From NCBI GenBank assembly GCA_021201135.1, contig JAJQGT010000006.1, positions 409,254 to 473,253 on the forward strand: 64,000 bases of DNA. The letters run 5' to 3'. Under the pieces are notes generated by a model. The model did no database searches. It saw only the letters and a program-made list of their open reading frames with translations, and had not been told where the DNA came from. The DNA comes from Oscillospiraceae bacterium. Its GTDB lineage: Bacteria; Bacillota; Clostridia; Oscillospirales; Ruminococcaceae. Positions 34,284 to 43,503 of the stretch are shown here, piece after piece. Positions within the stretch are counted from its first letter, which is position 1. Each line of letters starts with the position of its first letter. Both the position numbers and the translations under genes were made by a program.

Positions 34284-35195
34284 TTACTTAATCATGGAAG
34301 CGATTTCTTCAGCGAAGTTCTCTTCCTTCTTGGCGATGCCCTCGCCTCTCTCATAACGGACGAACTGCTTGACTGCAATCTTACCGCCGAGGTCCTTGGC
34401 ACACTTCTCGACATACTTGCCGACGGTGTACTCATTATCCTTTACAAACTCCTGCTCTACGAGGCAGTTCTCAGTGTAGTACTTGCCGAGCTTGCCTTCT
34501 GCAATCTTTGCAAGGACAGCCTCGGGCTTATTTGCCATCTTCGGATCCTCAGCCATCTGAGCCATGACAATCTTCTTCTCGCCTTCGAGAACGTCAGCGG
34601 GAACGGAAGCTCTGTCGAGGTATGCGGGGCTCATAGCAGCAATCTGCAAAGCGCAGTCCTTACCACAAGCATAAGCCTTGTCGCCGAGGTCGGTGTCGAG
34701 CTGTACGAGAACGCCGATTCTGCCTTCACCGTGAACATAGGAAACGAGGTCGCCCTCGAGACGGGTGAATCTTCTGATCTGGATGTTCTCTCTTATCTTT
34801 AAGAAGAGTTCCTGGAGCTCTTCCTGAACGGTCATTTCAGAACCAACTGCTTTGCAAGCCTTGAGTGCTTCGACATCTGCGGGATTCTCAACAGCGATGG
34901 TCTTGGCAACGGTCTTGACGAAAGCCTTGAACTGGTCGGTATTTGCAACGAAGTCGGTCTCGGAGTTGACCTCAACGACTACGCCGACGCCATTCTCAAC
35001 GAAAGCCTCAACCAAGCCCTCGGCGGAAACTCTTCCAGCTTTCTTAGCCTGAGATGCGAGACCCTTTTCTCTTAAGATAACTATTGCCTGCTCGAAATCG
35101 CCGTCAGCCTCTACGAGAGCCTTCTTGCAATCCATCATGCCGACGCCGGTTCTTTCTCTCAAAGAAGCAACGTCCTTTGCGGTTATATTAGCCAT
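34284..35195 (-). CDS. tsf: elongation factor Ts
   Basis: 303 aa. The N-terminal UBA-like start ITAKDVASLRERTGVGMMDCKKAL is invariant in EF-Ts; the core has VNSETDFVAN, the segment that touches EF-Tu. EF-Ts exchanges GDP for GTP on EF-Tu. The C-terminal part VKQFVRYERGEGIAKKEENF is standard. It follows rpsB by 36 bp in the usual two-gene operon. Confidence 0.98.
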   Translation of the reverse strand: MANITAKDVASLRERTGVGMMDCKKALVEADGDFEQAIVILREKGLASQAKKAGRVSAEGLVEAFVENGVGVVVEVNSETDFVANTDQFKAFVKTVAKTIAVENPADVEALKACKAVGSEMTVQEELQELFLKIRENIQIRRFTRLEGDLVSYVHGEGRIGVLVQLDTDLGDKAYACGKDCALQIAAMSPAYLDRASVPADVLEGEKKIVMAQMAEDPKMANKPEAVLAKIAEGKLGKYYTENCLVEQEFVKDNEYTVGKYVEKCAKDLGGKIAVKQFVRYERGEGIAKKEENFAEEIASMIK

Positions 35196-35231
35196 AGTAA
35201 AGATTCCTTTCTTGCTATCGTTATATCTAAA

Positions 35232-35981
35232 TTACTCTTCGACGGGAGCTTCCTCTGCAGGAGCTTCTTCGGAAGCTTCTTCAACAGGAGCATCAGCCTC
35301 GCCCTGTCTGCCCTCGATGATTGCGTCTGCCATTGCGCCGGAAATGAGCTTGACAGCTCTTATAGCGTCATCGTTGCCGGGGATTACATAATCAACCTCG
35401 TCGGGGTCGCAGTTGGTATCTACGATAGCAACTATCGGAATACCGAGCTTTCTTGCTTCGGAAACGGCAATCTTCTCGCGCTTCGGGTCAACGATGAAGA
35501 GCGCTGCGGGAAGCTTCTCCATGGTCTTGATACCGCCGAGATACTTCTCAAGCTTCTCGATTTCGAGAGTGAGCTTTGCAACTTCCTTCTTCGGAAGAAG
35601 CTCGAAGGTGCCGTCGGTCTCCATCTTGTGGAGCTGTTCGAGACGGGCGATTCTTGTCTTGATGGTCTCGAAGTTGGTCATCATACCGCCGAGCCAACGG
35701 GCATTAACATAGTGTGCACCGGCTCTTGTTGCCTCTTCCTTGATGGAATCGCCTGCCTGCTTCTTGGTTCCTACAAAGAGAACCTCGCCGCCGTTTGCGG
35801 AAACGTCTCTCAAGAACATGTAAGCCTCATCTAACTTCTTTACTGTCTTCTGAAGGTCGATGATATAGATTCCGTTTCTTTCTGTGAAGATGTAGGGAGC
35901 CATCTTCGGGTTCCATCTTCTTGTCTGGTGACCGAAATGTACACCGGCTTCAAGAAGCTGTTTCATTGATACTACTGACAT
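35232..35981 (-). CDS. rpsB: 30S ribosomal protein S2
   Basis: 249 aa from ATG at 35981 with AGGAGG upstream; an earlier in-frame ATG at 36023 adds residues not typical of S2. Conserved [47 protein letters not shown]. The C-terminus carries an acidic Glu/Ala/Pro tail ([16 protein letters not shown]) seen in several Clostridia. Confidence 0.98.
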   Translation of the reverse strand: MSVVSMKQLLEAGVHFGHQTRRWNPKMAPYIFTERNGIYIIDLQKTVKKLDEAYMFLRDVSANGGEVLFVGTKKQAGDSIKEEATRAGAHYVNARWLGGMMTNFETIKTRIARLEQLHKMETDGTFELLPKKEVAKLTLEIEKLEKYLGGIKTMEKLPAALFIVDPKREKIAVSEARKLGIPIVAIVDTNCDPDEVDYVIPGNDDAIRAVKLISGAMADAIIEGRQGEADAPVEEASEEAPAEEAPVEE

Positions 35982-35984
35982 TGT

Positions 35985-36084
35985 AGTTCCTCCTAATTTG
36001 GTTTTTAATTTAATCCTCCGCACAGGTTACCTTGCCTTCACCCGGAACTCGGGAACCACAGCAAAACCCATGCGTGCGAATTGC
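35985..36084 (-). promoter_or_regulatory. rpsB leader, possibly structured
   Basis: About 100 nt between the predicted start near 36084 and the rpsB ATG. GGTT...CCCG-AGTTC-CGGG...AACC forms a plausible stem-loop near 36025-36060. S2 leaders with autoregulation are known in other bacteria; no known class was matched here. Confidence 0.35.
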
Positions 36085-36090
36085 GGTAAT

Positions 36091-36119
36091 ATTATATCAC
36101 GGGAATTATGAGATTGCAA
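36091..36119 (-). promoter_or_regulatory. promoter of rpsB-tsf
   Basis: TTGCAA, 17 bp, TATAAT. Confidence 0.7.
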
Positions 36120-36146
36120 GGGGTTTTGTAAAAAAAGTTTGCGGCG

Positions 36147-36278
36147 AAACCCCTCCACCGGCTTCGCCGGTCCCCCTCCCCTTTCAGGTGAGGCTATTTG
36201 AATTCTCTCGTAAGTTTGTACAGGCGCAAAAAGGCTCTCCTGAAAGGGGAGCTGTCGCCGAAGGCGACTGAGGGGTTT
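36147..36278. repeat. imperfect inverted-repeat element (MITE-like or REP-like)
   Basis: A left arm of about 42 bp (36147-36188, AAACCCCTCC then ACCGGC-TTC-GCCGGT then CCCTCCCCTTTCAGG) mirrors a right arm of about 40 bp (36239-36278, CCTGAAAGGGGAG then GTCGCC-GAA-GGCGAC then GAGGGGTTT). Each arm has its own hairpin. About 50 bp of unrelated sequence lies between. The right end overlaps the stop codon of the BspA-like gene. Similar G/C hairpin cassettes recur between genes in Ruminococcaceae, from memory. The segment 36229-36252 plus TTTTT could act as a terminator for that gene. Confidence 0.6.
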
Positions 36279-39066
36279 ACCCTCGCTTATTTGCCACAGT
36301 TGCCGCAAGGGCAATCGCCATCGGGAGCATTGCAAGTGCAATCCCCGTGGTCGGGTTGGTTTCTTCGTCGGTATCATCGACGTCGATGTCGTCCGGTTCG
36401 GTTTCGGTGTTGGTGTCCTCTATCGGTTCGTTGATGGTGACCGTCTCCTCGGTGAGCTCTGCCGCCTTGAGGTTCGCAATCGCCGTCTCTATTGCCTCGG
36501 CGTAGCCGTTGACCGTCGACTGGTTCAGCACATTCAGATTCCACTGCACCGCATTTATCGCCGCCGTGACATCCGCGAAGTTCGAATAGTCGCTCGCATT
36601 CAGGGCATTAGCCTTCGAAATCGCGTTATTTACGGAGGTGTAATCCGCCATGATGGTCAGCAGGCTTCTGCCGGTGGTCTTGGTGTCGGTATATGGCGTG
36701 CCCCCGAACGTGACCTCAGCGGTTCTCGTGACCATTCCGAAGAAGTTCTTTGACGTAACCGTTGCGTCAACCGTCTGAACATCGTCGCCCTCGGTGCAGG
36801 TGAACGTCGCCGTGCAGGTGTTGCCGTTCCAGGTGAACACAGGCTCGCCATAGCTGTGACCCGTCGCCGCAATCGTTTCGGTGTAGCTGTCGCCACATAC
36901 CGTGCATGTGTAAGTCATCTCACCATCTTCGGTGCAAGTTGCTTCTTTTGTGACAACACCGGTATCGTAAGTATGATTGCCCGTAGCCGCTATTACCGTT
37001 CCAGTAGTTATAGTTTCACCACAAACAGTGCAGACCTCGTCACCGTTATAACCTTCCGCAATGCAAGTTGCATCCTTGGCGTTCTGGATTTCGGTGGTAT
37101 GACCGGTAGCTGTCGCAGTGACTACTGTCTGTGTTTCCGAATATATTTCATTTGCAATGGTAGCCGTGGCGGTACAATAAGCAGTGCCATCCATAGTACA
37201 GCTTACGGCTGTTACCTCCTTGGATTCTACTGTGCATTCAATCTCTTTTGTGGAGTCACATTCTGAACAATAAATAGTTACTGTGCAAGTAGTGTAGTCC
37301 GAGCTCCATTCATATGTTGAGCCGTGAACATGTGAAGTGTGTATTGATGTGCAGTTATAGTGGATAAAGGCATCTGTAAGATTTTCATTGCCGCCATCGG
37401 AAATGCTAATCGCATTCCAATTTGTCGAAGAGCCTTCATAGTAGACATCCAAAATAGAATTGCTTACACCCCAGTCCGGATAAAAAGCAACACGACCGAT
37501 GGATGTTACACTGCTACTTATGTATACACTTTCAAGCGATGAACAGCCATAAAAAGTATTGTTGTTAATGGTTGTTATACCGTTGCCGATAACAACACTC
37601 TCCAAAGAAGTGCAAGCCTCAAAAGCATACTCAGCAAGCGTCGTCACACTATCGGGAATTGTAACCGAGGTCAGCCCCGTGCAGAAACAAAATGCACCGC
37701 TTCCGATTGATGTAACACTGTTTGAAATAGTTATTGAAGTCAAGCCTTCACAATATGCAAATGCACTTTGTCCGATACTTGTCACACTGCTCGGAATCTC
37801 TATCGAAGTCAAGCCTGTGCAATGGTAAAACGCATTCGTGCCAATGCTCTTTATACTGTTCGGAATTGTTATTGAAGTCAAACTCGTGCAATACTCAAAA
37901 ACAGCTTCATAAATTCCTGTTACACTACTCGGAATTTCTATAGAAGCTAAACTTGTACAACCACTAAACGCATGATTGCCAATATCAGTCACACTGTCGG
38001 GAATCGTTACCGAAGTCAGGTTCGAACAACCATAAAAAGCAAATCTGGCGATGTAAGTAACGGCTGAATCTATAACAACCGACTCAACACTACTTCCATA
38101 AGTGTCACGATAACTATCTGTCCAATCAGCCATGCCGTTATCGCTATAAATATTAAGTGTGTGATCAAATTCCAATACCCAATCCGTCCCGAAAGCAATG
38201 CAATCCAGCTCCCCGCACCCGGTGCAGACGTGGTCAACATAGTTGTGCCCCGTCGCCGGAATCACTTCGGTGTAACTGTAGCCGCAAACCGTGCATGTGT
38301 AAGTCATCTCACCATTTTCGGTGCAAGTAGCTTCTTTGGTAACAGTGCCGGTATCGTAGCTATGCCCCGTCGCCGCAATCGCTTCCGTATAGGTATTGCC
38401 GCACTCCGTGCATGTATAAGTCTTTACACCCGCTTCGGTGCAGGTTGGCTCTTCGGTTATGACGCCGTTATCGTATGTATGGCTTGCCTGATTGATATTA
38501 CCGTTTGTCAAAGCAGGAGTATTGCGGAAAGCATCAGTCCCGATGATGGTTGCACAACTTTCAATAGTAACAGTTTCCAAACTTGTGCAGTTACTAAATG
38601 CGTAGTTACCAATGCTTGTTACACTGTCAGGGATTAATACTGAAGTCAAGCTTTCGCAATAGGAAAAAGCATCTACACCAATGCTTGTCACACTGCTCGG
38701 AATTGTTACTGAAGTTAATCCAGAAAGTTTAAAAGCGCCTTCACCAATACTCGTCACACTGTCCGGAATCGATATCGAAGTCAAGCTCGTGCAACTGTTA
38801 AAAGCACTCTTGCCTATTGAAGTCACAGTATCAGGAATTGTCACCTTAGTAACGGATGTTCCTTTGAAGGCGTTATCTCCGATTTTTACAACTGTATATC
38901 CGCCAAGCGACGACGGTATAGTAATCTCAGTATCAGTGCCCTTGTACTTAGTGATGGTTCCTGATGCAGTATACTCATAATCTGAATCCGCCGCAAACGC
39001 CATTACCGTCATCGTCACTATAGCCATGCAGACGGTCAGGAATATAATAAATAGTTTCTTCTTCAT
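36277..39066 (-). CDS. BspA-like leucine-rich cell-wall protein with CxxC modules, NPTTG anchor
   Basis: 929 aa. Signal peptide (MKKKLFIIFLTVCMAIVTMT) then two blocks of LRR_5/BspA repeats, about 30-185 and 335-560, with units such as SLTSISIPDSVTSIGEGAF. Between and after them are short modules of about 36 residues, each with paired Cys (TCTEAGVKTYTCTECGNTYT, then ATGHSYDTGT), at about 205-300 and 640-760. The tail contains TINEPIEDTNTETEPDDID, then NPTTG at 904-908, a hydrophobic stretch and ANKRG, homologous to the anchor of the protein at 6487-9588. Anchoring by a class B-type sortase is inferred. Translation start covered by a hairpin (39077-39100). Confidence 0.9.
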   Translation of the reverse strand: MKKKLFIIFLTVCMAIVTMTVMAFAADSDYEYTASGTITKYKGTDTEITIPSSLGGYTVVKIGDNAFKGTSVTKVTIPDTVTSIGKSAFNSCTSLTSISIPDSVTSIGEGAFKLSGLTSVTIPSSVTSIGVDAFSYCESLTSVLIPDSVTSIGNYAFSNCTSLETVTIESCATIIGTDAFRNTPALTNGNINQASHTYDNGVITEEPTCTEAGVKTYTCTECGNTYTEAIAATGHSYDTGTVTKEATCTENGEMTYTCTVCGYSYTEVIPATGHNYVDHVCTGCGELDCIAFGTDWVLEFDHTLNIYSDNGMADWTDSYRDTYGSSVESVVIDSAVTYIARFAFYGCSNLTSVTIPDSVTDIGNHAFSGCTSLASIEIPSSVTGIYEAVFEYCTSLTSITIPNSIKSIGTNAFYHCTGLTSIEIPSSVTSIGQSAFAYCEGLTSITISNSVTSIGSGAFCFCTGLTSVTIPDSVTTLAEYAFEACTSLESVVIGNGITTINNNTFYGCSSLESVYISSSVTSIGRVAFYPDWGVSNSILDVYYEGSSTNWNAISISDGGNENLTDAFIHYNCTSIHTSHVHGSTYEWSSDYTTCTVTIYCSECDSTKEIECTVESKEVTAVSCTMDGTAYCTATATIANEIYSETQTVVTATATGHTTEIQNAKDATCIAEGYNGDEVCTVCGETITTGTVIAATGNHTYDTGVVTKEATCTEDGEMTYTCTVCGDSYTETIAATGHSYGEPVFTWNGNTCTATFTCTEGDDVQTVDATVTSKNFFGMVTRTAEVTFGGTPYTDTKTTGRSLLTIMADYTSVNNAISKANALNASDYSNFADVTAAINAVQWNLNVLNQSTVNGYAEAIETAIANLKAAELTEETVTINEPIEDTNTETEPDDIDVDDTDEETNPTTGIALAMLPMAIALAATVANKRG

Positions 39067-39076
39067 AATAAAAATA

Positions 39077-39100
39077 CCTCCTTACTTTTCGTGAAGGAGG
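39077..39100 (-). promoter_or_regulatory. Shine-Dalgarno-sequestering hairpin of the second BspA-like gene
   Basis: CCUCCUU - CACGAAAAGU - AAGGAGG: a 7-bp perfect stem in which the whole AAGGAGG ribosome site, 10 nt before ATG at 39066, is paired. The first BspA-like gene has the same arrangement with a different stem. Confidence 0.65.
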
Positions 39101-39176
39101 AATTGTTCTGGGTCGCCTCCAAGCACGAAGCTTTTGTTGGGTGGATGGGGGTTGGGCTCGGGTGGTTGTTGAAATT

Positions 39177-39205
39177 ATTGTAACATACAAAAGAATGTTT
39201 GTCAA
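39177..39205 (-). promoter_or_regulatory. promoter of the second BspA-like gene
   Basis: TTGACA, 17 bp, TACAAT, the same boxes as the first BspA-like promoter. Predicted start near 39170; leader about 104 nt, C-rich and apparently unstructured before the ribosome-site hairpin. Confidence 0.75.
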
Positions 39206-39249
39206 GCGCTTTTTGGTCGGATTTGCAAATTTTTTGCAAAAATCTGTTT

Positions 39250-39265
39250 ATTAGCCTGCGCTAAT
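39250..39265 (-). terminator. weak terminator after the DHHW gene
   Basis: ATTAGC-CTGC-GCTAAT, 6-bp stem followed on the reverse strand by AAACAGATTTTT. Short and AT-rich; low certainty. Confidence 0.4.
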
Positions 39266-39270
39266 TAGCT

Positions 39271-40407
39271 TCAGCTAACAAGCTTTAGCTTCGGAAGGTT
39301 GGTGTCCTCGGCGAAGTTCTGGGCGTTGTAGAGGATGAGGACGGCGTCGTAGGAGGAGAGGTCGCCGATGGAGGCGGTGGGGTTCGTGAGATAGCGAAGG
39401 TCAAGGACGGTGATGTCGGAGTAGTTCTCGGCAAGGAACGGGACGAAGCAGTTGGCATAGGAGTCCTTGATGACGAGGAGCTTGCCGCCGGTCGCGTCGG
39501 AGACGACCTCTGTCTTTCCGACGTTCTCGCCGAGGTAGCAGAGATATTTGTCTTTTCTTGAGAGATAGCTTTCGTCGAAGACGCTTGAATAAACGACGTT
39601 CCCCTCTTCGTCTGTGGAGACTTTCGAAACCGTGCGGGCGTTGCTCAGGTAAAATTCGATGGTGTCGGCTTCGATGCCGCTGTAGAGGACGCTCGAGTGG
39701 AGCGAGCCGTAGAAGCTGTGCGAGGCATAACGGACGTCGAACTTGTCAAGCGTCGAGGCGGTGTAGCCCATGACGTCGGCGGCGGAGATGTAGGCAAGAT
39801 ATGCGCCTGTCGAGGTCCAGTGGTGGTCGGTGCGGTAGTAGATGTACTCATCCCGACTGGAATAGAGGACGCTGTAGACGTCAATCGGCTCGGCGGAGGA
39901 GTTTTCCTGAAGATAGGAGTAGGCATAGCTGATGAGCTCCCGCTGACTGACCTTCTTAGAGGTGTAATCAACCTCGTCCGAATAGATTTCGGCGGCAGTC
40001 GGAACAATCATGACATAGACGGGGGTGTCGGAGAGGTTGCTGAGATACGATATAGCTTCGAGGGAATTGTCGACGACGTCATAGTCGATTTCGTCGGTGA
40101 GCTCAAGGAGGCGGTCGTCGGCGATATAGATGCCGTTGACCTCGCTTCTGCCCTGGAAGAGCTCAAGGCTTGTGTGGAGAGAAATCCATATCGTGCGCAT
40201 AGCGAAGTGGTCGTCGAGCCAATCGGTCAGGTCCTCGGCATAGTCCCCCGAGAACCAATCGGAGGCGGAGAAGTCGGGCATGTCCGCAAGGTAGCGGTTT
40301 TCCGTTTCGGAGAAGTCGTCCTCGGGCACAACCAATGAAACCACGGCAAGGATGACCAGAAAGCCGAGGAAAACGACGATATTTAGAATCTGAGTGACTT
40401 TTTTCAT
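39271..40407 (-). CDS. DHHW/AlgJ-like exported O-acetylation partner
   Basis: 378 aa from ATG at 40407 (GGAGG 11 nt upstream); an in-frame ATG six codons earlier has no ribosome site. One N-terminal membrane anchor (VVFLGFLVILAVVSLVV) and an outside SGNH-hydrolase-like domain. RTDHHWTSTGAYLAY carries the DHHW motif and KDSYANCFVPFL a late catalytic-type block; WLDDHFAMR also fits the AlgJ/AlgX family. Such proteins receive acyl groups from an MBOAT partner and place them on polysaccharide outside the membrane. It follows the MBOAT gene by 22 bp. Confidence 0.85.
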   Translation of the reverse strand: MKKVTQILNIVVFLGFLVILAVVSLVVPEDDFSETENRYLADMPDFSASDWFSGDYAEDLTDWLDDHFAMRTIWISLHTSLELFQGRSEVNGIYIADDRLLELTDEIDYDVVDNSLEAISYLSNLSDTPVYVMIVPTAAEIYSDEVDYTSKKVSQRELISYAYSYLQENSSAEPIDVYSVLYSSRDEYIYYRTDHHWTSTGAYLAYISAADVMGYTASTLDKFDVRYASHSFYGSLHSSVLYSGIEADTIEFYLSNARTVSKVSTDEEGNVVYSSVFDESYLSRKDKYLCYLGENVGKTEVVSDATGGKLLVIKDSYANCFVPFLAENYSDITVLDLRYLTNPTASIGDLSSYDAVLILYNAQNFAEDTNLPKLKLVS

Positions 40408-40429
40408 CGTGAGTTGCGCCTCCATTTCA

Positions 40430-41824
40430 TCAGAAGTTGAAGTATAGGAACGGATTGTAGCTCGAATTGACGAGGTATGCCGTGCAGGCTATGAGAAGTG
40501 CGGCGGTCAGGACGGGGGTGATAGCCATCACGACCTTTGAATCCTTGCCGCCGAGGCGGGAGATATAGTTGCCGGTCGCCCCTGACGAGAAGAAGAGGCA
40601 GAATGCGAGCGGGATTGCCGCCTCGGAGAGGAGCGCCGTCGCCTGCGAGGTGATGAAGCTTCCACCTGCGCCGAACATGGCGCCGAGGTACTGAACACCG
40701 AGGGCGAGGGAGTCCGTATCAAAGAACACCCAGCCGATTACCACGGCGATCATGGTGTATAGCCACGAAACCGGCTTCGGGAGCTTCTTAAGTATTTTCG
40801 AGAAGCCGAGGTGCTCGATGACGATAAGCATGCCGAACCATAAGCCCCAGAGGACGAAGTTCCAGCTTGCGCCGTGCCATAAGCCGGTCAGAAGCCAGAC
40901 GATGAGGAGGTTGCGGACGGTTTTCCACGTCCCTTTCATGCTCCCGCCGAGGGGGAAATAGACATATTCCCGGAACCACGAGCCGAGGCTGATGTGCCAC
41001 CTGCGCCAGAACTCGGAGACGGATTTCGAAAGGTACGGCAGATTGAAGTTCTCCATAAAGTCGAAGCCGAGCATCTTGCCGAGTCCGATTGCCATGTCCG
41101 AATAGCCGGAGAAGTCGAAGTAAATCTGGAACGTGAAGGAGATGATGCCGACCCACGCCGTGAGCACCGGCATTTCGGAGTAGTCCATAGCCTTGACCTG
41201 CGACCAGACAGTGCCGATGTTGTTCGCAAGGAGAACCTTCTTTGCAAGACCGATGACGAAGATCGTCACGCCCTCGGAGAACTTCGAAAGGGTTACGGTG
41301 CGCTGGCTGAGCTGTCCCTCAACATCCTGATACTTGACGATGGGACCTGCAACTATCTGCGGGAACATGGCGATATAAGCGAAGAAGCTGACGAAATTAC
41401 GTTGCGGCTTGCTTGTGCCACGGTAAACATCGATAGTATAGGACATGCTCTGGAATGTAAAGAACGAGATGCCAATCGGTAAAGGCAAGCCCGGGTCGGG
41501 TATGGACAGGCTGAAAACAGAATTAATAGTTGTGATGGCGAAAGAAGTGTATTTGAATACGAAAAGAATCGCCAGGTCAAGGATTATCGAAAGAACGAGG
41601 ACAAGCTTGCGCTTATTTTCGTATTTCGACATCAGAAGACCGGCGACATAGTTGACTATAGAGGTTATTATCAGGACGACGACATAAACCGGCTCTCCCC
41701 ACGCATAGAAAACAAGCCCCGTGAGTGCGAGCATGGGGTTCTTGAACTTCATCGGCACGGCGCAACAGAGAAGAATTGCCACCGGCAAAAAGTAAAAAAG
41801 AAATTCTACGCTTGAGAATACCAT
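40430..41824 (-). CDS. MBOAT-family membrane O-acyltransferase (AlgI/PatA/DltB-like)
   Basis: 464 aa, about 10-12 membrane helices. The catalytic His lies in LTGLWHGASWNFVLWG, with the upstream FWRRWHISLGSWFREYVYFPLGG block that defines the AlgI-DltB group. MBOATs move an acetyl or similar group across or to the outer face of the membrane. With the DHHW protein downstream it makes a two-gene O-acylation module, probably acting on capsule or cell-wall glycan. It lies 6 bp after rnmV, so the transcription unit may start at holA. Confidence 0.93.
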   Translation of the reverse strand: MVFSSVEFLFYFLPVAILLCCAVPMKFKNPMLALTGLVFYAWGEPVYVVVLIITSIVNYVAGLLMSKYENKRKLVLVLSIILDLAILFVFKYTSFAITTINSVFSLSIPDPGLPLPIGISFFTFQSMSYTIDVYRGTSKPQRNFVSFFAYIAMFPQIVAGPIVKYQDVEGQLSQRTVTLSKFSEGVTIFVIGLAKKVLLANNIGTVWSQVKAMDYSEMPVLTAWVGIISFTFQIYFDFSGYSDMAIGLGKMLGFDFMENFNLPYLSKSVSEFWRRWHISLGSWFREYVYFPLGGSMKGTWKTVRNLLIVWLLTGLWHGASWNFVLWGLWFGMLIVIEHLGFSKILKKLPKPVSWLYTMIAVVIGWVFFDTDSLALGVQYLGAMFGAGGSFITSQATALLSEAAIPLAFCLFFSSGATGNYISRLGGKDSKVVMAITPVLTAALLIACTAYLVNSSYNPFLYFNF

Positions 41825-41830
41825 TTTCGG

Positions 41831-42418
41831 TTACTGTCCTTTGTTTATTTCGTCCGCTGTTTCACGGTATTTGTCATAGCCGACAGTGCGGTTGATTGCT
41901 TCGAGTAGCGAATTCACGTTGAGCCTTTCGGGGAGATTAAGCCTGTGCTTGAGCTCATCCCGACGTGAAGAAGAATCCGGTCGACCGGTGAAGCCGTCTT
42001 CGTAGAAATCCATTTTTGTGACAAGACGGTCGTCTGACGATTCCTGTTCTTCAGAAAATGGCTTCAAGACTTCGAGGAGCACACTGTCGGGCAGGCCTTC
42101 GACGCCCAATTTACCCTCGGCGGACGGCGCAAGCTTGCGCTTTTCCTTGCCGTAGATATCGGGGATGTAGGCACAGCGAACGTTGCCGTTTTTGATGATG
42201 CCTTTTATATGTCCACGGATTCTGAATCCCGCAGAGTCGCTGTCAGTCAGGATTATGAGACCGCCGTTTTCGGAGTAGTATCTCAGGAGCTTTACAGTCT
42301 CATTGCCTTTGAAGACTCCGAAGCCGTTCACAACAACTATCGGGCAGTCGACGAGACGCGCAACTTTAGCCTTGTCATACTTGCCCTCGACCACTATTGC
42401 GCCATTTATGTGGAGCAT
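41831..42418 (-). CDS. rnmV: ribonuclease M5
   Basis: 195 aa from ATG at 42418 with AGGAGG upstream. The Toprim domain shows GAIVVEGKYDKAKV (catalytic Glu) and IILTDSDSAGFRIRG (DxD). The C-terminal part has the family's GRPDSSSRRDELKHRL-type motif. RNase M5 matures 5S rRNA in low-GC Gram-positives. It lies 2 bp after holA. Confidence 0.88.
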   Translation of the reverse strand: MLHINGAIVVEGKYDKAKVARLVDCPIVVVNGFGVFKGNETVKLLRYYSENGGLIILTDSDSAGFRIRGHIKGIIKNGNVRCAYIPDIYGKEKRKLAPSAEGKLGVEGLPDSVLLEVLKPFSEEQESSDDRLVTKMDFYEDGFTGRPDSSSRRDELKHRLNLPERLNVNSLLEAINRTVGYDKYRETADEINKGQ

Positions 42419-42420
42419 AT

Positions 42421-43473
42421 TTACCTCCTGTAGGAGAGAATTTTGCTGATGGCTTCCTCCAGAAGAATCTTCGGGTCGGTGCGCTTCGACTTCATGTCGA
42501 TATCGCACTGTGAGAGAATTCCCAAGCCGTAGCGAATCTTCTCAAAAGGAATATTCATGCAGTCACGGAAAGCGTTTTTGACGGCGAATTCCCTGCCTCG
42601 GTATGCAAAGTCACTTACAACATCACTCTGTGAACGGTTGCCTATCACAGCGGTTTTGGCACGGTATAAATCCATGAACGAACCGGAGATTACGGACAGA
42701 AGCACAATAGGCTCCGTTTGCCGTGAATATAGCTTGTCAAGGGTTTTGAAGGCTTCGCTTCCCTTCCCTGACAGGACGGCACGGGAGAGCTTATAGGCAT
42801 CCGTTTCGAGTTGGTCGGAGACAAGAAGGTCTATCATCTCTTTCGTTATCTCGCCCGAGCCCGCATATGCCGAAAGCTTGTCGAGCTCGTTGTCTATCAT
42901 CAGGATACTGCAATTCTGGAGGCTTGCGAGATATTCGGCATTCTTTGGGGACATGAAACAGCCGACGGGGGTGAGCCTTGACTGAATATGATTTACAAGC
43001 TCGTTCGGCTTCTTCTGCTGAAACTCGGTGACTATGCCGCCGAGCTTTGAGATGTGGTCGCAGAGCTTTTTGTTCTTCGGTGTGAGTGCCTTCTTCCCGG
43101 CGGCGAGATCAACACCGGTTGTGTAGAAAATGAATGTTGTGGTTTCGGGGTCGAGGTCGGAGATGACTTTCATGAGCGTGTCCTGCTCGTCTTTTTTGAG
43201 ATTGCCGGCGTTAAGGTCGTTGATGAGAGTTACGGTTCTGTCGGCAAAGACAGGCAGTGCCTCGGCAATGTCGGAAAGCTCGGACGCCGAAAAGTCCGCA
43301 CCGGTTATAAAGTGATAGTTCAGATCTCTCTGCTCTTTCGGCAGGAGCTTGTCCCGAAGCTTTTTTGCGATGCTTTCGGACGAGGCGACATCCTTGCCCC
43401 AGAAGAAATATACTCCCCGGATATCTCCCTTTCTTATTGACTTTATGAGTTCGGTATCGGATAAATAAGGCAC
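42421..43473 (-). CDS. holA: DNA polymerase III subunit delta
   Basis: 350 aa from GTG at 43473, chosen because GGGGG lies 6 nt upstream; a reading from 43515 would start next to the -10 box. The N-terminal ELIKSIRKGDIRGVYFFWG, NYHFITGADFS and ALPVFADRTVTLIND segments are those of the delta clamp-loader subunit, and the C-terminal helical domain is of normal length. HolA opens the beta clamp for loading. It shares a divergent promoter region with the lipoprotein gene at 43605. Confidence 0.92.
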   Translation of the reverse strand: MPYLSDTELIKSIRKGDIRGVYFFWGKDVASSESIAKKLRDKLLPKEQRDLNYHFITGADFSASELSDIAEALPVFADRTVTLINDLNAGNLKKDEQDTLMKVISDLDPETTTFIFYTTGVDLAAGKKALTPKNKKLCDHISKLGGIVTEFQQKKPNELVNHIQSRLTPVGCFMSPKNAEYLASLQNCSILMIDNELDKLSAYAGSGEITKEMIDLLVSDQLETDAYKLSRAVLSGKGSEAFKTLDKLYSRQTEPIVLLSVISGSFMDLYRAKTAVIGNRSQSDVVSDFAYRGREFAVKNAFRDCMNIPFEKIRYGLGILSQCDIDMKSKRTDPKILLEEAISKILSYRR

Positions 43474-43503
43474 ACCTAAGCCCCCAATCTCATTGATGCA
43501 ACC

